Assembly: GCF_049059935.1 (NCBI RefSeq)
Contig: NZ_JBMGQR010000003.1
Location: 1-64,000 of the forward strand
Source: JAURVT01 sp049059935
Lineage (GTDB): Bacteria > Actinomycetota > Actinomycetes > Propionibacteriales > Nocardioidaceae
Direction: 5' to 3'
DNA length: 64,000 nt
The notes under the pieces were generated by a model. That model ran no database searches. It saw only the letters and a list, made by a program, of their open reading frames with translations, and was not told the DNA's origin. Positions 16,307 to 25,285 of this stretch are shown piece after piece. Both the position numbers and the translations under genes were made by a program. The number at the start of each line of letters is the position of its first letter. Position 1 is the first letter of the stretch.

Positions 16307-17302
16307 TCAGACGGCGGTGTGGTCGCCTCGCACCTCGGCGCCGCGGCCGCGGCGCAGCAGCACCACGCCGCCGGCCACGAGGACGACGCCGAGCACCAGG
16401 CCGCCGATCGGGACGTAGAGCCGGATGGCCTTGAGCGACGAGGCACGCGAGGCGTACTCGTCGACGGTGTCGCTGACCGTCTTGTCGTCGTAGCCGAGCG
16501 TGGCCTTGGTGATCGTGGCCTTGGTCTCGCCGTCGACCGCGAGGGTCGAGAGCTGGTCCTCCTGGCCCTTGATGATCACGCCGGTCTCGGGCTCGACCCA
16601 CAGGGTGCGGGTGTTGGCGTACATCCGGTCGGCGGTGACCGACGGCGTCGACGCCTCGCCCACGAGCGAGCCGGGCACCGCGAGCTCGGCGATCTTGGTG
16701 GCCGGGATCTTCTGCTCGTACTTGTAGACCGCGAGACCGTCGATCTCGTCGGTGTCGACGAACGTCGCGTCGGTGGCCTTGCGCAGCGAGCCGTCCCAGA
16801 ACTGGTAGGTCTTCTTCTGGGCGTTGAAGGGGAACTTGAAGTACTGCCCCGTGAAGGTGACGTCGTCCTTGACGCCGGCGGACTCGGTGGTCTCGCCGTC
16901 CCACTTCACGGCCGCACCGGTGTGCCGGTCGAACGCGACGAGGTCTCGCGTGCCGCTGAGCGGGTCGCCCGAGGCCGGGTCGAACCCGGGCGGGGCGACG
17001 TAGGACAAGGTGTCCCAGACCGCGACGTCCTCGCCGAGGTCGTCGGTGGCCTTCTTGCTGTCCTCGACCTGGCCGACCACCTGGCGCCTGGACTCGAGCG
17101 GCCCGGTCTCGATCGCGGGTCCGCCCTCGGCGGCCACGTTCAGGTAGGTGGCGTCGCCGTCGCCCGTCGTGGACTGCGTGGTGGACTGCTGGTCCAGCGG
17201 CACCACGGCGAGCTGGTCGTAGGCGTAGAACCGTGCCAGGGCCGCCAGGGCCAGCAGGAACACGCCGACGAACAGCAGAACGAAACCAGTCTTCTTGCCC
17301 AC
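16307..17302 (-). CDS. DUF3068 / PorA family membrane protein
   Basis: A 331-aa envelope protein with an N-terminal helix (MGKKTGFVLLFVGVFLLALA), a large extracytoplasmic domain (about residues 30-300, with TYQFWDGSLRKATDATFVD and ADRMYANTRTLWVEPETGVI) and a C-terminal helix (LYVPIGGLVLGVVLVAGGVV) followed by an Arg-rich tail. This is the DUF3068 architecture, annotated in databases as PorA family; function is not established. The GTG start was chosen because GGAGG lies 8 nt upstream and relatives begin with KKTG; an in-frame ATG 36 nt earlier lacks such a site. Mycobacterial Rv0227c is a likely counterpart (from memory). It diverges from the GT-C-like gene. Confidence 0.82.
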   Translation of the reverse strand: MGKKTGFVLLFVGVFLLALAALARFYAYDQLAVVPLDQQSTTQSTTGDGDATYLNVAAEGGPAIETGPLESRRQVVGQVEDSKKATDDLGEDVAVWDTLSYVAPPGFDPASGDPLSGTRDLVAFDRHTGAAVKWDGETTESAGVKDDVTFTGQYFKFPFNAQKKTYQFWDGSLRKATDATFVDTDEIDGLAVYKYEQKIPATKIAELAVPGSLVGEASTPSVTADRMYANTRTLWVEPETGVIIKGQEDQLSTLAVDGETKATITKATLGYDDKTVSDTVDEYASRASSLKAIRLYVPIGGLVLGVVLVAGGVVLLRRGRGAEVRGDHTAV

Positions 17303-17310
17303 TAGGGCTC

Positions 17311-17315
17311 CCTCC
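17311..17315 (-). promoter_or_regulatory. Ribosome site fixing the DUF3068 start
   Basis: GGAGG on the minus strand lies 8 nt before the GTG at 17302. It decides the start against the upstream ATG at 17338. Confidence 0.7.
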
Positions 17316-17403
17316 AGAGCGTCAGAACGCTCGGACATTACCAGTGAGTAGGGAGTTCGCCTACGCTTTGGATCAAACCGATATCGAGCGGTGTCCGACA
17401 TGC

Positions 17404-17409
17404 GATGAT
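17404..17409 (+). promoter_or_regulatory. Possible -10 of GT-C-like gene
   Basis: GATGAT, which keeps the A at position 2 and T at position 6 of TAnnnT, ends 6 nt before the GTG at 17416. It is a weaker match to the leaderless pattern seen elsewhere. Confidence 0.35.
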
Positions 17410-17415
17410 CCGCCC

Positions 17416-19260
17416 GTGACGACGGTGATGGAGCGAGCCAGGCGCGCGGCCGACCCCTGGGTCCCCGAGGGCACGACACGTGCCCAGAAGGTCGCCGTCG
17501 CGGGCCTGGTGATGGTGCTCGCGCAGCTCGCGTTCCGTGCCTGGGCGGTGCACGGGAGCTACTTCCTCGAGGACGACATCCAGTTCCTGTCCGACGTCGC
17601 CCGGGGCCGCGACGACCTCGCCTGGTTCTTCCGACCGCACAACGTGCACTTCATGCCGGGAAGCTTCGTGCTGGTGGCGGTCCTCGGACACGCCGGAGCC
17701 TTCAGCTGGGCGACGGCCACGGTGCAGATCATGGCGATGCAGTCGCTCGCCAGCCTGTCCGCCTGGTGGATGCTCCGGCGGCTCTTCGGGTCGTCGCCCT
17801 GGGTGCTGCTCCCCCTCGGGTTCTACCTGTTCACGCCCATGACCTTCCCGAGCATCATGTGGTACGCGGCGGCGATCAACCAGCTCCCCCTGCACACCTG
17901 TCTGTTCGTCGCGATCGCCCTGCACGTGGAGTACCTGCGCACGAACCGTCTGCGACTCGCCCTCGCCACCGCCGCCGTGGTCGTCCTGGGCCTGGCGTTC
18001 TACGTCAAGGCCGTCGCGATCCCCCTCGTGCTCGGTCTGGTCGCGGTCCAGTACTTCGCCACCGGGTCCTTCCCGCGCCGACTCGTGGCCGTCCTGCGGA
18101 CCTACTGGGCCGGGTGGGTCGTGCTGGGCACGGTGACGGCGGGCTACCTGGTGATGTACCTCGCCCGCCGCCCCCCGTCCGGGGGCAGCGGCGGGGACGT
18201 CCCCTTCGTCGGCCTCGCCCAGGCGATGCTCGTCGACAGCTTCGGCACCTCGGCCCTCGGGCTGTCCTGGCAGTGGGCCGTGGTCCGCGACGGCCCACGC
18301 CTGTCGACCGACCCGTCGAGCGCGGTCGTCACCGTGGCCTGGCTGGTCCTGGTCGCGGTCGTCGTCCTGCTGTGGGCGACGCGCACCCACGCCCTGCGCC
18401 CGCTGCCGATCCTCGGCGCGTACCTCTTCACGTCCTACCTGATCATCGCCGGCGGCCGGGCCGGCGACTTCGGTGTCGACCAGACCGGGCACGAGCTGCG
18501 CTACCTGTCCGACACGGCCGCCGTGGCGGCGTTCGTGCTCGCCGCGATGGTGCTGCCGCTCCGCGGTCCCACGGTGCGCAACGAGCCACGCGAGCGCTCG
18601 CGCATCGAGCTGAGGACGCCACGCTGGCTGCTGCCGCTCGGTTGCGTCGTCTTCCTGGTGGCCTCGCTCGTCTCGTCGGTCGCGTACGCCCGGTCCTGGC
18701 ACGACCGCAACCCCTCGAAGGACTTCATCACCACGACTCTCGACGACCTCTCGTCGGCCGACTCACCACCGTCGCTGATCGACACCGCGGTGCCCGACGA
18801 CGTGCTCTGGAGCGCCAACACGCCCTACAACCTGCCGTCGAGGATGTTCGCGCCGGTCGCCGGCTCCTTCACGACCCCGGACGAGGGCAACGACCTGTCC
18901 ATCCTCGACGCCGAGGGTCACGTCCGCACCGCGGCCGTGGAGCCGTCCGTGACGGGGCTGCCCGGACCCGTCGAGGGCTGCGGCTACCTCGTCCGGCAGG
19001 CCCCGGTCACGGTGACGCTGGGCTCGCGCACCTACGACTACCCGTTCTGGATGTCGGTGGGCTACCTGGCCGACGCCGACGGCGAGGTCGTCGTCACCGC
19101 CGGGGCGCGGACACGTCGCGTCCCCGTCGAGAAGGGCCTGCACACCATGTTCCTGCGCACCGAGGGGGCGTTCGGCGAGGTGACCTTCTCGGTGCTGCGC
19201 ACCGGCACCCTGTGCGTCGACACCGTCGCCGTCGGTCCCCCGAAGGTCGATCCCCGATGA
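17416..19260 (+). CDS. Polytopic membrane protein, GT-C glycosyltransferase-like
   Basis: A 614-aa membrane protein with about ten hydrophobic segments in the first ~440 residues, then an extracytoplasmic C-terminal domain (about 440-614) ending in VGPPKVDPR. An acidic DD pair (YFLEDDIQFLSD) follows the first membrane segment, as in GT-C lipid-linked sugar transferases, and HNVHFMPGS follows in the same loop. No specific enzyme was recognised. The start is GTG (VTTVMERARR); ATG four codons later is possible. Its stop overlaps the next gene's ATG (ATGA), so it is coupled to the acyltransferase. Context suggests envelope glycan assembly (inference). Confidence 0.7.
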   Translation: MTTVMERARRAADPWVPEGTTRAQKVAVAGLVMVLAQLAFRAWAVHGSYFLEDDIQFLSDVARGRDDLAWFFRPHNVHFMPGSFVLVAVLGHAGAFSWATATVQIMAMQSLASLSAWWMLRRLFGSSPWVLLPLGFYLFTPMTFPSIMWYAAAINQLPLHTCLFVAIALHVEYLRTNRLRLALATAAVVVLGLAFYVKAVAIPLVLGLVAVQYFATGSFPRRLVAVLRTYWAGWVVLGTVTAGYLVMYLARRPPSGGSGGDVPFVGLAQAMLVDSFGTSALGLSWQWAVVRDGPRLSTDPSSAVVTVAWLVLVAVVVLLWATRTHALRPLPILGAYLFTSYLIIAGGRAGDFGVDQTGHELRYLSDTAAVAAFVLAAMVLPLRGPTVRNEPRERSRIELRTPRWLLPLGCVVFLVASLVSSVAYARSWHDRNPSKDFITTTLDDLSSADSPPSLIDTAVPDDVLWSANTPYNLPSRMFAPVAGSFTTPDEGNDLSILDAEGHVRTAAVEPSVTGLPGPVEGCGYLVRQAPVTVTLGSRTYDYPFWMSVGYLADADGEVVVTAGARTRRVPVEKGLHTMFLRTEGAFGEVTFSVLRTGTLCVDTVAVGPPKVDPR

Positions 19261-20432
19261 CGGACGCGCGCCCGGTGTACCCGGGCCTGGACACCCTGCG
19301 GGCGATCGCGGCGCTCGCCGTCGTCGTCACCCACGTCGGCTTCCAGACGGGCTTCTACGGCTCCGGCGCGCTCGGCGCCGCGGTCGCGCACCTCGACCTC
19401 GGCGTCGCGGTCTTCTTCGTGCTCTCGGGATTCCTCCTCACGCGCCCCTACCTCGTCGCGGCCCACGGCGGCAGACCCGCTGACCGGGCGGGACGGTTCT
19501 ACGTCAAGCGGGCCCTGCGGATCGTGCCGGTCTACGCGGTCAGCGTCGTCGCCGCCCTGGTCCTGCTCGACCAGCCCAGGCCGGTGACGCCCGAGCTGCT
19601 GCTGCGGCACGCGACCTTCACGCAGGTGTACTCCGCCGAGGGCCTCCCTGCGGGCCTGACCCAGATGTGGAGCCTGGCCACCGAGGTGGCCTTCTACGTG
19701 CTGCTTCCGGTGCTGTGCTGGCTCGCCACGCGCCCGCTGGCCCGCCGGCTGCCTCGGGTGCCGCTCGCCTGCGCCATGGCCGTCGGCGTGTCGGTGGCGT
19801 GGAACGCCGGTCTCGGCTCCGTCGTGGGCGGCCAGGCCCAGCCCAACCTGTGGCTCCCCGCGTTCGCCGGCTGGTTCGCGGTGGGCATCGCCCTGGCGTG
19901 GGTCACGGTCGTCCCCTCGGCCAAGAGCCGCCCCTGGGTGGCCACGGTGCTGGTCGCCGCCCGACGTCCCGGCGCGTGCTGGCTGCTCGCCCTGGCGATC
20001 TTCGTGGTGGTCTGCACCCCGGTCGGAGGACCGCTGGGCCTGATCCTGGCCGACCCGTCGCAGGCCGTGGCCCGCAACCTCGCCTACACGGCGATCAGCG
20101 GGCTGGTCGTGCTGCCGGCCGTGCTCGGCCCCACCACGGGTGTCTACGCGCGTGCCTTCGCGCTGCCCGTCCTCCGACACCTCGGTCACATCTCGTACAG
20201 CGTGTTCTGCTGCCACCTGATCGTGCTCGACCTCGCGTTCGAGCTAATGGGGACCGAACCCTTCCGGGGCGGGTTCTGGGCCGTGCTCGCCGTCACCGTG
20301 CTGCTGAGCGTCGCGGTGTCCGAGGTCCTCTACCGCGTCGTCGAGCGCCCGGCGCTGCGGCTCAAGGACGTGGGCCGCAGGCACAGCACCGCCGAGGCCA
20401 GCACTCCCAGGCAGGACGCCGCCACCAGCTGA
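19257..20432 (+). CDS. Acyltransferase 3 family membrane protein
   Basis: A 391-aa integral membrane acyltransferase (OafA/acyltransferase 3 type) with about ten membrane segments. It begins YPGLDTLRAIAALAVVVTHV, carrying the expected Arg and the His of the family's N-terminal catalytic motif, then VAVFFVLSGFLLTRPYL and RFYVKRALRIVPVYA, the standard conserved blocks. Such enzymes O-acylate extracytoplasmic sugars. It is translationally coupled to the upstream GT-C-like gene through ATGA. Its last 103 bp overlap the convergent aftD gene, which is unusual. A parallel with Rv0228 of mycobacteria is likely but from memory. Confidence 0.88.
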   Translation: MTDARPVYPGLDTLRAIAALAVVVTHVGFQTGFYGSGALGAAVAHLDLGVAVFFVLSGFLLTRPYLVAAHGGRPADRAGRFYVKRALRIVPVYAVSVVAALVLLDQPRPVTPELLLRHATFTQVYSAEGLPAGLTQMWSLATEVAFYVLLPVLCWLATRPLARRLPRVPLACAMAVGVSVAWNAGLGSVVGGQAQPNLWLPAFAGWFAVGIALAWVTVVPSAKSRPWVATVLVAARRPGACWLLALAIFVVVCTPVGGPLGLILADPSQAVARNLAYTAISGLVVLPAVLGPTTGVYARAFALPVLRHLGHISYSVFCCHLIVLDLAFELMGTEPFRGGFWAVLAVTVLLSVAVSEVLYRVVERPALRLKDVGRRHSTAEASTPRQDAATS

Positions 20433-23400
20433 GGCCACGCGAGGTCACCGGCCCACCCGTCCGGGGCACCCCAGGGCCGGACGACGTACGCCGAGCCCGC
20501 GACCACCAGGAGCGTCGCCGCCACCCAGGGGGCGACGTCCTGGCCCGGCGCGAACCGGCGCACCGCCGCCAGCAGCGCGGCGCCCAGCCCGGCGGCCGCC
20601 AGACCCGGGAGACCGGCCACGAGCAGGGCCGCCACGACCACGGACGTGCCCACGACTCCTCGCGTCCAGCGTCGCCCCCGCCGACCTCGAGCGGGCGGCG
20701 CGTCCTCGCGGCCACGCAGTCCGCCGAGGACCACCAGCAGCACGAGCAGGAGCAGGCCCAGGCCCAGGCCGGCGCGGTAGGAGTCGTCAAGCTCGAATCG
20801 GAGGCGCAGCTCCTCTGCTCGCCCGTCCACGACGTAGCCCTGCTGCCAGCCGTTCACGGTGACGGAGCGCCCGTCGCCGCGGTCGGAGCGGCCGGCCCAG
20901 CCCGCGTTGACGTTCTCGCGCACGGTGACCAGACGCTCCCGCCCCTGTCCCGTGGACAGGTCGAGGTCGCGCGAGGACGCACCCCACGCCCCGACGACGT
21001 CGGCCTCGTCGGACGTGGCACCGATCGAGGCGGTACCGCCGAGCACGACGGTGGTCGGCCGAAGCGCGTCGGTCGCGTCGACCGTGACCCGTGTGCGCCC
21101 CGCCTGCAGAGTCACCTCCTCGGCGTCGCACGGATCGGCTCGCACCTCGTCCCCGGCCTGCAGGGCCGACCGTGACCCGACGAGCTCGGTGCGGAGGACG
21201 GTCGCGCCCACGCGGATCGACGGTCCGCTGCCACAGCCGAACGCCTCCGGCGTCGAGGACACGTCGACGGGGAACAGCCGACGTCCCGGCAGGCTGATCT
21301 CGCTGACCCCGATCGGGAGCTCGGTGCCGACGCCGTCGAAGCCGAGGTCGTTCGTCGGTCGGTCGGTCGCCAGGTGGACCTCGAGGACGTCGGTGGTGAG
21401 GGGGTCGAAGGTGGCCGTGCCGTCGACGAGCTCGGCTTCGCGACTCTCACCCGTCCGCGAGACGACACGGACACGCGTCGGGGTGGACGCCGCGACGTCG
21501 CCGGCGGTGCGCACCCGCACCGAGTCGATCTCGCGCTCCCCCACCCACTGCAGGGTGAGCGTCGGGTCGCCGTCCTCGGGGTCCGCGACCCACGACGTCG
21601 TGGGGTCGCCGTCGATCGCCGAGGCGGCGCCCGCCACGGGGGCCGCCAGCGCGCGGCTCGAGGCGGTCACCCGGGCGAGTCGGTCGCGCTGGACCAGGGA
21701 GTCGAGCGCGGCACCTCCGCGCCCCGCGACCCGGACCGAGGCGGGGTAGGTCCGTCGTTCCGTCGCGGGCACGATCCGATCGATGGTGGTCTCGTCCTCG
21801 GCCTGCGCGGCGCGGGCGGGAGCGCACTGGATGACGCCGGACACCCGGATGCACCCGTCGGCGTGCGCGTCGTCCGCAGCGAGGACCACACGGTCGGGTG
21901 CCCCCCAGGCCCCCGGCATCGAGGGGAGGACGAGGGGCCGCGTGACCTCGACACCCGGCACGACCAGCTCGGCGACCGCGAGCGGGGAGGCCGCGGTCGA
22001 CGTCCCCGACACCCGCACCGAGGTCGTGCGGCCCGACGGCAACCGGACCCGCCCCGGGGTGCCGGGACGCAGGACCGCCCGCGCCGACCCGCGATCGGTG
22101 CTGACGGTGACGCTGCGGCGGCGGGTGTCGTCGCCGCCCAGGGTCAGCTCGACGTCGCGCACCACCGTGGGTCGCTCCAGCCCGAGCTCGAGCCACGCCG
22201 TCGTGTCGTCAGACACCGACGCCCGCCACTGCGTCGAGGGATCGCCGTCGAGCGCCGACCACGGCTGCGCGGCCGGGTCGATCTGCGACAGCGTGGTCAC
22301 GTCCGAGCTCGAGGACGACGCCCGCAGCGACCGGGCACCGCGCAGCAGCGGCGTGGTCGTCGACACGTCGTCCGGGTCGTAGGCGTGCACGGCGCGGTCG
22401 GCCCGGTACGGCTCGTCGACCGCCAGCGTGTTGGAGCGGTTGTGGTTCGACAGCCCGAAAGCCGCTTCCTGGCGGCGCTGGCCGTCGGTGAGCACCAGCA
22501 GCGGCGGACGCGACGACGGGTCGGCGTCGGCAGCCATCACGACGTCGCGATCGCGCGTGAGGCCGAGGTCGTCGAGCGTCAGCAGCGACGGTCCGCCGCC
22601 CACGACGACGGGGGTCGACGCCGTGGCCTGGACCGAGGCACGCGACGCGGGGTCGTCGAGGGCGAACACCTCGACCGCCGGGTGGACGGCCTGCCACCCC
22701 CGGTTGACGAACACACGGTCTCCGCCACCGGGGCGGAGCGTCGCCTCCCCGCCCAGGTCGGGGCCGAACGACGCCACCGAGCGCACCCCCGGGGTCGTGC
22801 GCAGCGTGGCGTAGACCAGCTCGGGGTCGATGGCCCCGGCGTCGCGAGCGAGGTCGTTGCGCACCACGAGGTACGAGACCCCCGAGCGCCGCAGCGTCGA
22901 GGCGAGTCCCTGGGATCCCCGCCCGGTGGCGAACCGGGCGCCGATGGCGTCGAGCGCGTCGATCGAGCGGCCGGGCGTGAGCGGGACGGCGTTGCGGACC
23001 GTCCAGGGCGAGCCGGCCAGCGGCTGCAGCGGCTCGTCGCCCGTGCGGCCCCACTGGTAGTCCCCGAAGGGTGTGCCGGGCAGCAGCAGCGCCCCGCGCC
23101 CGTCGTCCCGCCCCGCCAACCACGAGCTGGCCTGCGTCCAGTAGTCCGGCACCTGGTCGAACGAGCCCCGCGGCGCGAGCTGCGACGTCCACGCCGGCGC
23201 CGTGGCCCCGGCCAGGGCGACGACGGCGAGCGCGGCCACGCCCACGGCGAAGGGGTCACGACGACGCGCCGAGCCACCGACCCGGGCGCCGTGCGCCCGC
23301 GAGAGGGACCCCAGCAGGTGCGCCAGGCCGAGGACGAGGGGCAGCCGGACGACGGGATCGAGCTTGTGGTTGTTGCGCAGGGGCGCGAGCACGCCGTCGA

Positions 23401-24445
23401 GCAGGTTCTCGACGTGACCGGCGGCGACGCCCTGCACCGCACCGGTGTGGCCCGCCGTCACCAGGACCAGGCCGAGCAGCAGCCCCAGCAGCAGGAACGT
23501 CCGGTGCCTGTTGTCCCTGCGCACCAGTCCGGCCGCGCCGAGCGCGACCACCACGACGCCGTTCGCCACCACCGTGGCGTCGCGCAGCAGGGCGCCGCCC
23601 GCCACGCTGTCGGGTGACACGTAGGCGGTCCAGTTCGTCGTCCCCCGCAGGGCGTCGACGAGCGTGCCCGCGAACGTCGTGGTCGAGGCGCTCTCGATGA
23701 AGTCGAGGAACGGCGGACTGTAGGCACCGAGCAGGAACAGCGGCAGCAGCCACCACAGGCAGCCGACGAGCACGAGCAGCGGCCACCACACCATCAGCTG
23801 ACGCCGACGCGCCGACGGCGGCTGCACCAGCAGCCAGAGCGCACCCAGCGGCACCACCGCGAAGGTGGCGGCCGCGTTGACCCCGCCGACGCACGCCACT
23901 GCGAGCGCCGACAGCGCGGCCATCTGACGTGGGCTCCCGCGTCGCACGCCGATCACGAGCGGCACGAGCACCCACGGCGCGAGCGCGGACGGCCAGACCT
24001 CGATCGAGCTCGGACCGATCACGGTCAGCATCCGCGGGGACAGGGCGAACGCCAGGCCCGCGACGATCCGCGCCCAGGGGGTGCCGACGCCGAGTGCCGA
24101 GCACAGCTTCACGGTGCCGAGGAACGCGGTCACGAGCACCAGCGACCACCACAGTCGCTGCACCACCCACGGGTCGAGCGAGGCGAGGTGGCCGAGCCAG
24201 AAGAACGGGCCCATGGGGAACAGGTAGCCGTACGCCTGGTTCTGCACCTGGCCGAGCGCACCGTCGGGGTCCCACAGGGTCAGGGCCCGCGCGAGGAAGC
24301 CTCCGGGGTCGACGCTGAGGTCGAGCTTGGTGTCGGTGACGACGCGACCCGGCTGCTGGACGAACGTCAGGGCGACGAGCACCGCGGACGTCGCGACCAG
24401 GCGGATGCGCCACGCCGTGCGTACGTCCTGGGTGGTGGCGCTCAC
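20330..24445 (-). CDS. aftD: Alpha-(1->3)-arabinofuranosyltransferase AftD-like
   Basis: A 1371-aa membrane enzyme of the AftD/DUF3367 family, which adds branching arabinofuranose to envelope arabinans using a decaprenyl-phosphate donor. The N-terminal GT-C part (about residues 1-450) starts with TM1 and the acidic loop TDTKLDLSVDPGGFLARAL, followed by QNQAYGYLFPMGPFFWLGHL. Two discoidin-like sugar-binding modules follow (SALDGDPSTQWRASVSDD near 732; SAIDGDPTTSWVADPEDG near 940), and further membrane helices end the protein (about 1215-1371). Length is near that of mycobacterial AftD (~1400). The GTG start overlaps the methyltransferase stop (GTGA), and the 3' end overlaps the acyltransferase gene by 103 bp. 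Family is clear; the acceptor in this organism is not known. Confidence 0.85.
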   Translation of the reverse strand: MSATTQDVRTAWRIRLVATSAVLVALTFVQQPGRVVTDTKLDLSVDPGGFLARALTLWDPDGALGQVQNQAYGYLFPMGPFFWLGHLASLDPWVVQRLWWSLVLVTAFLGTVKLCSALGVGTPWARIVAGLAFALSPRMLTVIGPSSIEVWPSALAPWVLVPLVIGVRRGSPRQMAALSALAVACVGGVNAAATFAVVPLGALWLLVQPPSARRRQLMVWWPLLVLVGCLWWLLPLFLLGAYSPPFLDFIESASTTTFAGTLVDALRGTTNWTAYVSPDSVAGGALLRDATVVANGVVVVALGAAGLVRRDNRHRTFLLLGLLLGLVLVTAGHTGAVQGVAAGHVENLLDGVLAPLRNNHKLDPVVRLPLVLGLAHLLGSLSRAHGARVGGSARRRDPFAVGVAALAVVALAGATAPAWTSQLAPRGSFDQVPDYWTQASSWLAGRDDGRGALLLPGTPFGDYQWGRTGDEPLQPLAGSPWTVRNAVPLTPGRSIDALDAIGARFATGRGSQGLASTLRRSGVSYLVVRNDLARDAGAIDPELVYATLRTTPGVRSVASFGPDLGGEATLRPGGGDRVFVNRGWQAVHPAVEVFALDDPASRASVQATASTPVVVGGGPSLLTLDDLGLTRDRDVVMAADADPSSRPPLLVLTDGQRRQEAAFGLSNHNRSNTLAVDEPYRADRAVHAYDPDDVSTTTPLLRGARSLRASSSSSDVTTLSQIDPAAQPWSALDGDPSTQWRASVSDDTTAWLELGLERPTVVRDVELTLGGDDTRRRSVTVSTDRGSARAVLRPGTPGRVRLPSGRTTSVRVSGTSTAASPLAVAELVVPGVEVTRPLVLPSMPGAWGAPDRVVLAADDAHADGCIRVSGVIQCAPARAAQAEDETTIDRIVPATERRTYPASVRVAGRGGAALDSLVQRDRLARVTASSRALAAPVAGAASAIDGDPTTSWVADPEDGDPTLTLQWVGEREIDSVRVRTAGDVAASTPTRVRVVSRTGESREAELVDGTATFDPLTTDVLEVHLATDRPTNDLGFDGVGTELPIGVSEISLPGRRLFPVDVSSTPEAFGCGSGPSIRVGATVLRTELVGSRSALQAGDEVRADPCDAEEVTLQAGRTRVTVDATDALRPTTVVLGGTASIGATSDEADVVGAWGASSRDLDLSTGQGRERLVTVRENVNAGWAGRSDRGDGRSVTVNGWQQGYVVDGRAEELRLRFELDDSYRAGLGLGLLLLVLLVVLGGLRGREDAPPARGRRGRRWTRGVVGTSVVVAALLVAGLPGLAAAGLGAALLAAVRRFAPGQDVAPWVAATLLVVAGSAYVVRPWGAPDGWAGDLAWPQLVAASCLGVLASAVLCLRPTSLSRSAGRSTTR

Positions 24446-25182
24446 CGCTTCCTCAGGACGATCGCGAGGTTCCAGGTGACCAGCTCGCGCAGCACCGGGA
24501 CGCGCAGCACCCACCACGCCCAGCGCGGGTGGTACCGCGGCATCACGGTGACGACGTCGGCGTCCCGCACGCGACGCGACCAGGCCAGCCCGCCGGCCGC
24601 GGTGACGGCGAACAGCGAGGTGCCGTAGACGTTCTTGGGCGGGTGCCCGTGGCGACGCTCGTAGCGACGCGCGGCGCGGCGACCGCCGAGGTAGTGCCAC
24701 GGGGAGGTCTCGTGGCCGCCGTGCGGGCCCCACCAGAGCGTGTACGAGACGAACACCAGCCCCCCAGGACGCGTGACCCGCACCATCTCGTCGGCCATCG
24801 TCCACGGCTCGCCGACGTGCTCGAGGACGTTGGAGGAGTAGGTGACGTCGAAGGAGCCGTCGGCGAAGGGCAGGGCCATCCCGCTGCCGAGGACCGTGCC
24901 GGGCGCGGGCTCGCCGATCCCCGACAGCTCGCCGACGTCGGCGTCCAGCGGGGTGTACCGCGCGCCGGCCCGGCCGAACGCGTCGCGGAAGTAGCCGGGT
25001 CCGCCGCCGACGTCGAGCACCCACCGGCCGTCGAGCGGCTCGTAGCGCTCCAGCTGGGCCACCGAGTCGGCCGCCAGCGAGCCGTAGAACCGGGCCGGGT
25101 CGGACTGCTCGACGCCGAAGTCGCGGAACAGTCGGACCGAGCGTCGCAGGGTCGGCTCGGCGCTGCTGACGGGGACGTGCAC
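24442..25182 (-). CDS. SAM-dependent methyltransferase upstream of aftD
   Basis: A 246-aa class I methyltransferase: motif I VLDVGGGPGYFRDAFGRAGA (near residue 54), then MALPFADGSFDVTYSSNVLE and VRVTRPGGLVFVSYTLWWGP. The HETSPWHYLGG segment and basic C-terminal half (PRWAWWVLRVPVLRELVTWN) resemble the mycobacterial Rv0224c type (from memory). The substrate is unknown; a glycan or lipid linked to the AftD product is plausible. The start is GTG with TATCTT 6 nt upstream, so the mRNA is probably leaderless and carries aftD as second gene (4-bp overlap). It diverges from the GT4 gene. Confidence 0.85.
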   Translation of the reverse strand: MHVPVSSAEPTLRRSVRLFRDFGVEQSDPARFYGSLAADSVAQLERYEPLDGRWVLDVGGGPGYFRDAFGRAGARYTPLDADVGELSGIGEPAPGTVLGSGMALPFADGSFDVTYSSNVLEHVGEPWTMADEMVRVTRPGGLVFVSYTLWWGPHGGHETSPWHYLGGRRAARRYERRHGHPPKNVYGTSLFAVTAAGGLAWSRRVRDADVVTVMPRYHPRWAWWVLRVPVLRELVTWNLAIVLRKR

Positions 25183-25188
25183 CCGCCG

Positions 25189-25194
25189 AAGATA
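25189..25194 (-). promoter_or_regulatory. -10 hexamer of methyltransferase-aftD operon
   Basis: TATCTT on the minus strand ends 6 nt before the GTG at 25182. Leaderless geometry. Confidence 0.55.
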
Positions 25195-25258
25195 CTCGAT
25201 GCTGACGAGGCGTCGACATGCAAGTGACCGATCGGTAACACGCGAAGTAACTCATTGG

Positions 25259-25264
25259 TAACCT
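25259..25264 (+). promoter_or_regulatory. -10 hexamer of GT4 gene (with leader)
   Basis: TAACCT lies 21 nt before the ATG at 25286, and a GGAGGG ribosome site (25272-25277) lies between them. This gene has a short normal leader, in contrast to its divergent neighbour. Confidence 0.5.
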
Positions 25265-25285
25265 CTCCCGCGGAGGGAACACCCG

